Below are positions 45,647 to 59,400 of a stretch of DNA of 64,000 nucleotides, in pieces. Position numbers and translations under genes: made by a program. Under the pieces are notes generated by a model, which did no database searches, had not been told where the DNA came from, and saw only the letters and a list, made by a program, of their open reading frames with translations. How positions within the stretch are numbered: the stretch's first letter is position 1; the number at the start of each line of letters is the position of its first letter. This DNA comes from Trebouxia sp. TZW2008. Taxonomy: Eukaryota > Chlorophyta > Trebouxiophyceae > Trebouxiales > Trebouxiaceae. The stretch lies in assembly GCA_002118135.1 (NCBI GenBank), contig BDIU01000374.1:380-64379 (forward strand), in the 5' to 3' direction.

Positions 45647-46928
45647 GGAGTCCAGCTGTGATCCTGAACAAGACAAGCAGCGTTCAGTAAACACCTGTTT
45701 GAGCGAAATGTCAACGAGTGCAATCTCACTTAACGGTCACGAAGTATTTTCGGTTAGCGGCCAGCGTGAAGCACGACGAGCTCACAACCGGAGGTTTTTG
45801 AGCGCATGCAGATCAGGTGCGAATGGCCGCGGACAGGCGAGAAAGCGCGAGCGAGATCTGCTAACATGCATGCGCATATGCTGACACTACAAATGCAGAG
45901 ACCCGTGGAAAAAGCGATGTGGCCTGCCTTTAGCGGTTGGCACTTTGGCGAACCCTCTGGTTTGCTGCGCTGCATTCCCTGCTTGCTTCATCTGCTGTGC
46001 AAGGGGCCTTGCCAGATTTCTCAACGCCATGGTGTCCCAAAATCACCTTTCGCAACGACGCAGAGCTGGAAACAGGGTCAGGTGCAGATGCACTGAGATT
46101 CAACAAGCCAAAACGATCACTTCAAAAGGTGCACGGGCTCGAGCTGCGTCGATCGAGCGCAACGCGGTGCCGCTATCAAATGATCCGTTTATGTCGCAAG
46201 CAAGCGATGAAGAAGCTAGCGGTGGCCACTGCTGACCAGCTGCGGTCGTGCATACCAACGCGATCAACATGGCGGATGGCAGCACCGTCACAGCAGCAAC
46301 GATGCAATGCCAAGGCCATCTGCAAACTTGTGTGGGAAATGACTTAATTTGCTGCCAATGGCTGCAGAGTCTAGAGGACGCCTGTGCGAGTCAGTCACCA
46401 AATAGGTCCAGCACATCGGCTTGCCCTTGATCACTCCCTCGAAAGCGTCAACAGGTTTCGATTGACGTTTTGTGCAATCATGCATCGCAGCTCAAACAGC
46501 AGCCGCGCAAAGCGTAGTCCTTGCTTGAAAATGCGCTTACTTGCGGCCTGAACATGACCGTGTTCCACGAGGTGAGGCTTGCCCGGCATAACGCGCTTGC
46601 AGCAGACACAGTGGCGGTGACTGACAACGGTGCCTTCTGCACACTTGCAGACTCACCCGCCGGTCGGCATCACGCATTGCAGCAGTTCCTACTTTACCCA
46701 TGTTCCCAGACAAGCAAGGGGCAGCGCGAAATCGCTTCCTGACTTGGTGCTAGTCCGCTCCAATTTGCTTCAAATCTGCAAAGTCAGGTAGTACTTGGCA
46801 GCAATCGTCACCCTGAAGCACTGCATGCTGTGTCATGAGTGCACCAACTCCATTCCCTCAGCACCAATTGCATGTGTGTTCTGGTTGCTGCACCAGGGTC
46901 CCACATGACGATGCAGCCAACCCGGCAG
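45647..46928. promoter_or_regulatory. Divergent region between the 54-aa gene and CPSF160
   Basis: The first coding exon(s) of CPSF160 must lie here, because the first exon I recognise starts mid-codon at 46929. Open frames at 45937-46347 and 46521-46742 carry no CPSF160 N-terminal motif that I can see, so I leave the start unassigned. Confidence 0.4.
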
Positions 46929-49900
46929 GTAGTAGACTTGAGGAGATTGCATCCATCAGGCTGGCTGGAATGGTGGAAAGCATGGCTGTGCTGAGAGGCA
47001 GGTCTTCCAGTCAGAAAGATGCGCTGCTTCTGACATTCAGGCAAGCCAAAACAGCAAACCCAGCTAGCCTTACGAGGCGAGACTGGATCATGCACACCCA
47101 GCGCACGTGCCGACATGTGCAAAGATCACTACCATTGTCATCATCCTTCATCATCATCATTGTCATTGTGAAGACAGCAATTGAGCCTGTGGCAGCACAA
47201 AGTCTGCGTGCCTGCTTGCGTACACATTCAGTAGCACAAGTGCCCTTGTAAGGCTGCTGCTGTCAGAGGCTGTCTTGCCTCAAAGCACAGTCATCAATAG
47301 CCCATACTGCAAGTGTTCATAACGCTCTTTGACCTGTGCATAGAGCATCAAATTGTATGCACAGATGTGAATGCTAGACCCATTCCCAATGATCGTATGA
47401 CAGTCAGAAGTCATTCCAGTCTGGTGTAAGAATGTTTGTGTTATCAGGGACGCAAAGCTATCAGTGTTGGACTGGGATGAGAAGACACATAGCATCCACA
47501 CAAGCTCCCTTCACTACTTTGAAGGGGACCCTTCACTCAGGATGGGCCGCACTGTCTTTCCCATGGGACCAAAAGTTGTTACTGATCCACAGGTAGCACT
47601 CCTCTTCCTCATGACTCTGTTGATCTTCTTGTCGTCTTCTTCAATGGTGATGGCTGCCATTCCCACAGGCTCAAAGAAGTGCTGGACCACAAGTAGCATT
47701 CCTCTTCCTGTTTGTATTCACATTCTGTGCCTTTGCGCCACTATGCCATCCCCCTTTGTCATCTGCTCATCATGCTTTCACATGAGAGTCTGTACTTATG
47801 AGCAATTTCTGCATCAAAGTTGTTGCGTTTCCTGGTATTGATGGCCATCATCCTTTTTTGCTGACGCCAACCATTAGGCAAGGGCATTCAACACATCTTA
47901 GCATTCGATATGCCGCCTTGCAGGGTCAATGTGCGGCAGTGCTCATATTCCACACTACGTTAGCACCTTTGCTATTTGGTGTAATACGTCATCAATGCAG
48001 TATGACCTTGCAGGGCCGTTGTGCAGCTGTGCTCATGTTTCACACCCAGCTGGCTTTGCTGCCAGCTATGGAGACAGAGTGTTTGGAGCTAGACCTAATG
48101 ATGGATGAGCCCAAAGGGGAGGGGGTCAGGGGCCCAGGGGGGTGGGCTACAGAGCTGGCATTGGCCACCATGATGTCTGTGTTGTGATCGTCTTCTTCAA
48201 TGCTTATTGCAGGGCCGGTGCGCAGCAGTGCTCATGTTTCACACTCAGCTAGCTTTGTTGCCAGCTATGGAGACAGAGGGTTTGGAGCTGGACCTAATGA
48301 TGGATGAGCCAGAGGGGGAGGGGGTGGGGGGCCCAGGTGGGGTGGCTACAGAGCTGGTGTCAGCCACTGTGGGCAACAGTTACGTCGTCAACCTTGCCAA
48401 ATCAGGCATCAAGCAGGTGAGCATGAGGCCACATAAAGAATCACTGTCGGCAACAGCTATGTCATTCATGTCACCAAATTGAGCATTGAGCAGGTGGGTT
48501 CTGAGGCACATCATGTATCACTGTGGGCAACAGCTGTGGCGTCAACCTTGCCAAAATCAGGCATTCAGCAGGTGAGTGTCAGATTAGGTGAAGACACGCT
48601 GTGGGCAATAGCTATGTTGTCAACCTTGCTGTGTTTGGCTCCATACTTGACCTGGCAGGTGAGCATTAACCCAGGTTAAGTAAGAACCCTCTTGCTGCCC
48701 AGCATGATTTGATGGGAATGGGAGTTAAACCCACCATAAACAGACTTGTGATCCCGTTGTATGACTGATGAGATGCTTTGCCATGGTCTAGCTTTTGTTT
48801 TTCAATTGGTGCCAAGCATGCTTGTACTTTGTGAATGCATTTCTAATAAAGCTTCTGCATCGTGACAAAGTCCCAAAGTTCCTAAATCCTTAAGCTGATC
48901 TCTTCAAACTTGTTTGGTGTAGCCTTGCAAATGGGCCTTGTTGCGATGTAGTTCACAGACATGTTGTTCCTTCAAAAGTACAACGAGCCAGTGCTTCATG
49001 AGATCAACGCCTCATTGATTGACAGGTTTCAAGATGCAGCGGACCCCATGGCAGTAGCAGCACTGTCCAATGACATAACTTGCCAACAGGCTTTGTTGTA
49101 TTATAGGTCAGAGACATTGTGCACAGGTACAATGAGCCATGCTTTTTGTTCTTCATGAGGTCAAACTCACATGGGTTGGCAGAGTTTGAGATGCAAAGGA
49201 CATTATGGCGTTAGCAGCGCTGTCCATCAACACAAAATTGCCAGCAGGCTTTGCCGTATTGTAGGTCAGAGACATGGTCATTCTTCACAAGTACAATGAG
49301 CGAGAAGTTTTTGTTCTTCATGAGGTCAAGTCCACATGGGTTGGCACGCTTTGAGATGCCAAGGGCACCATGACTTTAGCAGCTCTCTACCATCAAGGAA
49401 GATTGCAGAAATGTCAGCTGCTCCTTTCAAATGGTCATTACTGCTGCGTAGATTAGAGACATGGCGTTCCTACACAAGTACAAGGAGCCGGTGCTGCTAG
49501 AACTTCATGAAGTCAAACCCACATGGGTTGGCAGACTGCAAGACGCAAATGATAAAATGGCGTTAGCAGCGCTGTCTACCATCATGGAAGATTCTAGATA
49601 TGTCAGCTGCTCGTTGCAAATGGTCAGTACTGCTTTGCAGGTCAGAGACACGGTGTTCCTACACAAGTACAATGAGCCAGTGCTGCTGGTTCTTCAACAG
49701 GTCAAACCCACATGGGTCGGCAGACTTCAGATGCAAAAGACACCATGGCTGTTGCTAAAGGGGTTGATTGCGTCATAGGTTAGAGACATGGTGTTCCTAC
49801 ACAAGTACAATGAGCCAGTGCTGCTGGTGCTTCATGAAGTCAAGCCCACATGGGTCGGCAGACTTCGAGACGCAAAGGACACAATGGCGTTAGCAGCACT

Positions 49901-52900
49901 GTCTATCAACGTGGTACATAAGCGGCATCCAAGAATCTGGGAAGCGAGTGGCCTGCCTAGTGACACTTTCAAGCTGATTGCTGTGCCCTCTGGAGGCGCT
50001 GTGGCGCTGTCGCAAAACATGATCATCTACTACACACAGGTCAGAACCAAACTATGGTTCAGCTTTAGGGCTTGCAAGTTGTCTAGGGTATGCCATGCAG
50101 TATCCAGCAGTGTGGCGTGGTAATGGTTTGCTTGGTGGCACCTTCAAGTTGATTGCTGTGCCCTCTGGTGGTGCTGTGGCACTGTCACAGAGCATGATCA
50201 TCTACTACACATAGGTCAGGACACGTTTATGGTGCATGCTCAGATATGCTAGGTTTGCCTAGGATTTACATCCCTCATCCGTACCTAACCCTCATGCGTG
50301 TGTGACACACAAGTCGTGTATGTCACCAGGGCAGGCCATCAGGCTAGGTAATAAATCTGCATGCCATTGATTGATCCTATATTTCTATGTAGAGAAGACA
50401 GATCCTATGGACGGGGTGGGTTGGCAGGCTTGGTGGTGAACTCACATGCCTGTCTGATCAGGCAATTCATCTTCAATGGTTCACTCATTCTAGATGCGCA
50501 TAAGCAAAAGACGCATTCTGTGTAGCGGGCAGGTGATCAGTCTTGCTACTGGTAAGCTCACACGCCCTGCCTGGCAATGCCAATTGATGGGTGGGATGGA
50601 GATACTGTTTGCGTGTGCAAAAGATTCTTGACCATAGGTAAAAATGAGCAATTCCTGTGCAGGGAGGGTCAGGGCTTAGTAATGAACTCACATGCCCTGC
50701 TTGGCAATGCATGTATTGTGATTTGGTTTTGTGACCTAATGTCTGTCGTCCAGACCTATGTGTGTGTGGAAAAAATGCAATCTTGTGTTCAGGGTGGGTC
50801 AGCAGGCCTGGTGGTGAACTCACATGCCCTGCATGGGAAGGTGCCAGAGCAGCTGGAGATTGACAACCTAGTGTGTGAAGAAGAGTAATGCTGTCTGCAG
50901 GGTGGGTCAGCAGGGTTAGTTGTGAACTCACATGCCCTGCCTGGGAAGGTGCCAGAGAAGCTGGAGATTGACATGGAAGGAGATGTGCTGCCAGCTGAAC
51001 TGGCTGCCAGTCACGCTACCAAATATTGTGACAACATCCATCCGGTGAGTACTATCCTATCTGAACTGTGAACAACTCAGGTCTTGTAGTGAATATGCCC
51101 TGTCTGGGAAAGTGCCAGAGAAGCTGGAGATTGACATTGAGGGGGATGTGCTGCCGGCCGAACTTGCTGCCAGTCATGCAACCAAATACCGTGACAACAT
51201 CCACCTGGTGAGTTAGCTGTTTGCCCCAGAGTGCTACTATATGACCTTGTGCTACCACAGGAGTTGCTTCAAATTGGTCTTGCAAAGTCTTTAGTTGCAG
51301 GCAAAACGCTGACAGTTGCAATAGCACTAAAAGCAAAGAGAAAGAAAAAGGAAAGAAAAGTCTATGCTGTCAGGCGTCACGAAGGGAGTCCTTGTCTACA
51401 GAGGCAGCCTGGGAGCCATAGCAACAACATTGCAGAATCTTCTATCATAACAGCCACTGTGATGACAAGACTAGGGGCAACAAAGGGCAGCTGCCTCTGA
51501 TGATGCTGGATGATGAAGTTTGTCGTGACACCTCAAAGCAGTAAATGTAGTATATATGTGTTTCACAACGTGATTGAAACCGTCCAATGCCTGACATGTA
51601 TGCTTGTTGAGTCATTCAGGGCAAGCACAGGTCATGCTGCGGCAGGTTTGAATTTTGAACCTCAGCGCAGCGCTGCACACATTTGATACTTGAACTTGCT
51701 GAGTCATGCAAGAAGCCGCGCCGGCAGCTGCAGCAACTCCAGATTGTGCTGCGGCAGATTTAAATTTGGACCTCAGCGCAGCACAGCAAGTAGTTGACAT
51801 TTGAGCTTGTTGAGTCATGCAGGAAGCAGCCCCGGCAGCCGCAGCAAGTGCAGATTGTGCTGCAGCGGACTTTAATTTGGACCTCAGCGCAGCACGGCAT
51901 GTGTGGCTGTCCAAGACGACGCTGGCATTGCTGCTGAAATCTGGGCAGCTGGTGCTGACTCATCTCATCATGGAAGCCGGAAATGTCAAGCAAATGAAGG
52001 TACAGCAAAGTCTCTTGATCAAGACTAATTTGATCGCAAGAAACCTGTTCTCATGTTGAGTTGTCTCTTCTCAGAGCTAGCACTACAGCAAAATTGCAGT
52101 GACTGACCGGGCCCCAACTGCGATGAGAATGTACTTGTTCTAAGCGTCCTTTGTCATGACACACCACCGTACATGTCTGTCTTCTGTTGACCTATCACCA
52201 TTGTGAGGCCCGTCGCTCAACATGGCTCTGGTCTGAGCTTTCTTCAGGCTACGCACTGCTCCAACTGCATTAAGAACGTGCTAAGCGTCCTTATCAGCAG
52301 GCACCACTGTGCTTGTCTGCCTTCTGTTGAACGCAGTGTGAGGCCTGTCGCTCATCATAGCTCTGCTCTGAGCTCTCTTGAGGCTGCGCAAGCACTGCTT
52401 ATGTTCATCGCTTGTCAAAACCACGTACTGCAAGCCGCCATCTGGGTTCTGCAGCAAAACTGCTCCGTTGCTTAGATCAGCTCCATTGCTCAGATCCGCT
52501 TCATTGCTTAGATCAGATTCATTGCTTAGGTCTGTGCAGCTCCTAGTAGAGTCAGCTTCTTCAGCAGCATTGCCTGCTGCCCTAGCATTGGTATCCAATG
52601 CCTGCCAGCCAGCCATCTCAGACGATCGCAACAGTCAAACGACTTGCACAATACAATCTGCAGCAGCAGTAGCAAGCATCTCCATACTAATGAACGCACT
52701 CTGTAAGGGCTACATCCTTTATTGCGTAATGCACTTTGACCCATGTTCAATCTGTTCTGTGACACGCATGTGGGGCGTTATAGGTTGAGCCCTTGTTGCA
52801 TTCTGGGGTGGGCAACTCGTCTTCCCTGGATCCTGCCTCGCTGACTCCTTGCTGGTACACGTCACTGATGACAGCGAATGCATTCTTGTGGGCGAGAGCC

Positions 52901-55900
52901 ATAGCTGCATGACATACCTCAACTCACGCCTAGATGACCTAGCTTGTTATACGCATGTGGTGTATTTCAGGTGGAGCCCTCGCTGCATTCAGCAGTGGCC
53001 AGCTGGGTAGTCAAGTCGTCTGCCTTGGATCCTGCCTCGCTAACTCCTTGCTGGTACATGTCGCTGATGACAGCGAATGCATTCTTGTGGGCAAGAGCCA
53101 TAGCTGCATGACATACCTCAACTCATGCCACAATGACCTAGCTTGTTATACGCGTGTGGTGTATTGCAGGTGGAGCCCTCGTTGCATTCAGGTGTGGCCA
53201 GCTGTGCCTGCCAATTGGGAACCCAGCTCATCTTCCTAGGCTCCTGCCTCGCTAACTCCCTTCTGGTGCTTGTAACAGATCATCAGGTGTGGTTCAATCC
53301 CATTTGTTCCTTTCCTGTGATGTGTTGCATGGTCTGCTTGCCAGTTGGGCACCCAACTCATCTTCCTGGGCTCCTGCCTCGCTAAGTCCTTGCTGGTGCC
53401 CGTCACTGATCACCAGGTGTGTCTTCACCCTCGCATGTCAATTCTTCACTCTTTCTTGTTTTTCTTGTGAATCTTGCTGGGCTCCTGCCAACTTCATCCT
53501 ACAGCTGTCTCTTGGTTTCCTGTCTCATCCGCGTATTTCCTGTCTGTGCCTTCTTCTGCTGCCTCTTTGTGGGGTCCTGCCTTGCTGACACCATCCTGGT
53601 ACATGTCACAGATCATCAGATGTGCACCAACCCCGTTTCTTCCTTCTCTATGTCTGTATCATCTTCTTCTTATGTCAACTTTTGCTTGTCAACTGGGCGC
53701 TCAGTTCATTTTCTAGGGATCCTGCCTTGCTGACTCCCTCCTGGTGCGTGTAACAGATGATCAGGTGCGCTTTCATACTCTTTTCCGTTGTCCATCCTCC
53801 CTGTCTTGATCTGTGGCGGTCTCTTCTTCTTCTTCTGTTCTGCTGACTCCCTTCTGTGGCATGTCACAGAGCATCAGGTGTGCTTTGGCGCTCTTGTTTG
53901 CCACCTGCCACTTCCATCTCTTCTCATGACATTTGACAGTTTTAGTTCCTGTCTTCCCTGTCACGCTTGTGCTGAGCAGTCAGATGCGCACAGAGACACA
54001 TTGCCTGCTCTGAACAGCAAGTCCAATTTGACCATCGTTGGGAATTTGTCTACCGTCTTCCTGGCCATGTTACGCAGCGTGACGTCAGAATGCACCCTCT
54101 TTTTGCTACCATCCCATATCGCTCATGCAAATAGCTGCTGCCTGACCAGGCACAGGTCATTAAAGTGTGATTGGATAGAGGCAACACATAAGCATTTGCA
54201 TAACTTGAAGTAGCCTTTTGACGTTTGATGTTTGAACCCAGTCTTGAGCTGTATTTTCTGGGTTTCACTCTGAGGCTCGTTCTGAGCTGATGTATATCCT
54301 GACATTGGCTCTTTCTTTATTAATCACTTGCACCTACTTTCAAGGCAGGTCATTCTCCTTGGCATGACAGTCACTGCTCATCCCATTCTGCCACCAGTGC
54401 AGGAGCAGAAGAAGAGGGGAAGGGCGGGGGGTTCAGCTGAGGATCAGCCAAACCCTAGCAAGAGGGCTCGTCTAGAGGGGGCTGACGTCTCAGGGTTGGG
54501 TAACCAGGGTGTCGAGGATGGCGCTGAAGAAGAGGAGCAGAAGCAGAGCAAGCAGCCTCCAGCCAAAGACCGCACATTCTCATTCAAGGTGACTGCCAAA
54601 TTTGCGTACAATTTTACAGCATGACAATTGGGGCGTGTGGAGGATCACAGACCATGAATCCAGGTTTGCATTATCAATAAATCACAACCAGCCTGCATGA
54701 TGCCCTGCACATTGCAGAAAGCTTGCTGTTTCCAAATTCACGCTGTTTGCAAGGGACGTGAGAATATGCTTGTTGTATACGAAGCCAACACCGCAGCAGA
54801 AGGTCAAAACACACATTCTGTGCACAATGTAAGAAAGTGTAGCTGGAGGTAGCAACACGTGCTGTTTCATAACCATCTCGCGCTTGCAATAGCATCAGCA
54901 CAATAATGCTGGTGATACTGTACAGGTTGCTGATGCTGTACTTGGAGTGGGACCTACGATGGGGATGAGCATAGGGGCTGGGGTTTTCACTGTTGCAGCG
55001 GAGTGGGGTCAGGACAGCAGGAGGGCTCCCCCCTCCCTGCAGTTCAAAATGTTGCGCACAAACTGTGAAACTTATTGCCATGCAGGTTGCTGACACATTG
55101 CTGGGTCTTGGGCCCATGAGGGACATGAGCATAGGGGATACTGCCTATAGGATGCAGTATCCAGTGCAGCAGCAGAATGGGGTCAGGACAGCAGAAGAGC
55201 AGGCGCATTGCATGCCGACACCGGCCAAGTGATGCATAACGAGTGGTCATGCTATGCCTAGGTTGCTGATACTTTGCTTGGAATTGGACCTATGAGGGAC
55301 ATGAGCATAGGGGATGCAGTGTCTAGTGCTGCAGCAGAGTGGGGTCAAGACAGCAGGAGGGGACCCCCCCAGCTAGTAGCCTGCTCAGGGCAGGGCAAGC
55401 AAGGGGCCCTTTCCATCCTCAGGAGAAATCTGGTTCCGGAGCTCATTCTGGAAGTACCCTTGCCAGGTACATGGACGTTGTCATTCTTGAGTGGAGTTCA
55501 TGTCAAGGGCAGGACCAGCAGGGGGCCCTTGCCATGCTGAGGAGAAATCTGGTTTGGCGCTCATTCTTGGAGTGCCCCTGCCAGGTGTGTGATGACTCCT
55601 GTTGCATTAGCCACACAATGCATCTATGGTTTCACCCTTAAAGACAGGCCAATCTTTCCATCCTCAGGACAACCCTGGGTGCGCTGATTGCATTTGTGAT
55701 TCTTACCTGAATTTCATCATGGCAACAAAATCTCTGCTGCTGCTTGCAGGGGTGAAGGGTATCTGGGCTGTGCATCACGCAGACGCACAGACAGACACTG
55801 GCATGCAGCTGGACGTACAGGGTGGCCCCCACCACACCTACCTGCTGATGAGTCATCCTGACTCATCTGAGACTAAGGTGCTGGAGACTGGAGACGAGCT

Positions 55901-58900
55901 GTCAGAAGTCAAAGGGGAAACTGGATTTATGATGGCGGCTCCTACCATTGCTGCTGGCAATGTGCTCAATCACACCTTGATCATTCAGGTCTGCATCGTG
56001 AAGCCTGCACTATTACTGCATTACAGCAGTCACTAGTAATGTACTCAACCACACCTTGATCATTCAGGTCTGCATGTCACAAGATGCTCAGTGACAGTTG
56101 CTGCAACATACTCAGATGCCATTTGAACATTCAGCTCAGGAGGACTGCGTCACGTTTCACAGCTTTGCTGGTCATGTGCATCAGCAAACGCACCATCGCT
56201 GAGGCAGTGCCACCATTGCTGCTGGCGATGTGCTTGTTGACCACACCTTGATTATTCAAACCAGGACAGCTGCAATCATCCTAACAGATGCATTCATCAT
56301 GTTCATCAATGACCATCTGATTGTTAGGTCAGGGCAGCTGCTTGCATAGTATTACCCCTGCTGGTCATGTGCCTTGACAGGACTGGAGAAGTGCATACTG
56401 ACAGCTCCAGTGGTGCCAATGCTATGCAATGTCATAATAATAATAATAATTATTACATGTTCCAGGATATGCTGCTAGGTATGTGTGGCACAAGTCCTAT
56501 CTCGCCAGGCAGGCTTGTCTCAAGCGTCGCGATATGGACGCCTAATATCCAACTGTTGAAAGTCAGACAAAACAATGTCATTCCAGATCTTCCTTGGACG
56601 ACCAATGCTATGCAATGTGATACCTGTCTTACATTTGCCAAATTCGCTGTTGCAAGAGCAAGGGTTTGTACTTGTTGCAGCATGCTCGTTGCTGTCATAT
56701 CCTTCCAAGCCACATGCACAGCAGCGTCTGCTCATGAGCTGGCGTGTGGTCTGACATTGACGTCCAAATGATACATGAAACAGTTTGATGTTGCCCATAT
56801 GGATGGGGTCTTGACAAGCAACTCATCATATCTGGTAACATGTTGACAACAGCCCAGCAAGACACGGCACGTACAGTGTGGTTTAATCAATGCGCCTTAA
56901 CAGTGCTGAACTCATATGATATGCAGGTCTTTCCCAACAGGAGTGAAGGTGCTAGCAGGTTTGGAAGAGGTGCAGGATTTCCCCACCCAAGACATTTTGC
57001 CCTCCATGGAGTGGCGCCCTCAAATGGTCATAGCTGCACATTGCTGATCTCTAATGACAAATCAGTGATTGTGAGCTTGACAGTCACAACAAATCTCCAG
57101 CAAGTTCTGTTTTGCAGGTGTTCCTAACAGGAGTGAAGGTGCTAGCAGGACTTGAAGAGGTGCAAGACTTACCCATCCAAGACATCTTGCCCTCCATGGA
57201 ATGGCGCCCTCAAGTTGTGATAACTGCTGCGCACATTGCTGATCCCTATGTGCTGCTGCATTTCTCAGACGGCTCAGCTGTTCTGCTATCTGGAGATGAA
57301 GAGGAAGGTAAAGACCGTGCTGCACAACGGTTGATGTTTAGCATTGCATTTGTGCCTTGTCTCAGGCAAAGTCATTGACATATAACGGTATAGCTGCTGC
57401 ATGTATTGCTAATCCCTATGTGGTGCTGCACTTCTCAGATGGCTCGGCTGTTTTGCTGTCTGAAGACGAAGATCAAGCACACCCAGGCAAGGAAGCCCCG
57501 CTGATGACAATTGCTGGCAACTCGCAAGACTGATTTCTGCTGTGAACATGGGCTTGATAAATGGTCAGCTGAAAGCAGTGGCATTCTGACACGGGTAATG
57601 ATTGCTCTTGTGCAGTCAAAGATCACCATCACATTGAGATCTCTGATAAGCTGAACACAACACAGTATCTGAGAGCAAACACTCATCTTGACTACAGTAT
57701 TCTACAGTACATATAGCAAAGGTGAAAGTTCGCTATATATACTGATACAGAAATTTGGAGCTTTGCCTGTTTACAGACATACATACGCAATAACGCATAC
57801 TAGTTGGGCTCAAAGGCCTTGCTAGGTATGTATAGTCACCAAGCGACTGTCTTCGGGCAACCAAGTCTGTTCACAAGCTGAACCGTTTCGAAAACACTGA
57901 TCAAAGGTGTCACTGTTTCCACTCTAGCATCAGCAATCGTCTGAGAATAGGAAACCTTGCAACTAGCGGAAGAAGCGGTGCTTCTGTGCAAAGGACTGTT
58001 GAGTTGTGTGGGGCAAGAGTTTGTGCTACTTCCTGTTTGCATGCACAGAAGCAGGCTATATTGCTTGCAGGGTATCTTGTGGGGCAGGATAATGCAAACC
58101 AAGCACTGCAGGCAGACATCAATGCCGACCCAACCACACGCCTTGCAGCTGTTGCGCTGTACTCAGATGCCTTAGGTTGGCTCAGCCGAGCGCTCTCAGC
58201 TCACTCAGCTCAGCGTGGCGAGTCACCTCAGCCAGAAGGTGTACTTGAGGGAGGGCAGGCCCAAGAGAGCCCTACGGATGCTGAAGCAACTGCCCTGTTG
58301 CATGATGGGCTGACGGAAGTTGAGGATGTTGGGCTGGAGGGGGGTCAGGAGGGGGCTCCTGGGGGGCTCCCTATCAAGCAAGAAGAGGATGGGGACAGCG
58401 CTCAGCATGTGAAAGAAGAAGAGGAAAAACTTGCGCGAGCAGCTGACGACAGGGAAGCAAGCATTGCTATCTTTGGTGAAGACATAGCGGGACCTTCGGC
58501 TCAGCCAAATGTCAGTAACGATACATCATCTGTTCATGGGCCCCAACCAGAGCAGCAAGCATCACAACCAAAAACGGATGATCAACCTGATGGCATCAAA
58601 GCAGAACCAATGGACCAAAATGGCTCTGAAACCAATGCATTAGAAGCGCATCAACAGCCAATCAGCATAGCACAAGCTGCCAATGCAATTCCGATCCCCA
58701 GTTCAGAACCCCTCTCAATCAGTCAGCAACCCCCACCTGTCCAGATGTTTATAGTCCTCTGCAGAGAACAAGGGGAGTTGCAGATCTTCACTTTGCCTGG
58801 CATGGAGCTACTCTTCTCCTTCAGCAATCCAGCAGAGGGGCCCCCGGTGCTGACCCCAGGGGGGTCCAGCCCAAGACCCCACCGCCAGGAAGGTGAAGAA

Positions 58901-59368
58901 GAGCAAGAGGTGAATGTGCTGGAAGCTTGCATGGCGTCTTTTGGGCCCACAAGAGCGTCAGGTGGGCAACTCTGGGTGTCACTGGGAAGCCTTGTTTGTG
59001 ACACACAGGTCTAGTGCACTGCATGTTCACTGAGCCGAGCTGATGTCCATGTGAACAGAAGATCTCATACCTCCCTGCTGATAAGTCTGCCATGCAATCT
59101 TTTGTCTCACCATGTGTGCTTTCTTGTCTGCAAACCCCACGCACGACACTGAGTCTCTCTTGTACAGCAGACTTTGGACAACTCAGGCAAAGCTTGACCG
59201 ATTTGCACAGGCTTGAGTGAAGCATGACTCTTTATATTGTCTTTGTGCATCCAAGTCAAGTTTGCTGATTTGACTGCATGCTTACAAGTGCAGGTGTGTC
59301 TGCTTGCGAGCGGCCAAATCTTCTTCTGCTGCTGTCAGATGGCAGCCTGCTGGTCTATCATGCATTCC

Positions 59369-59400
<32 letters not shown>

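Noticed and set aside
45937..46347. 136-codon ORF (and an overlapping frame) as the CPSF160 N-terminus
   Set aside because: It contains none of the expected N-terminal CPSF160 motifs and no phase-consistent link to 46929 was found.
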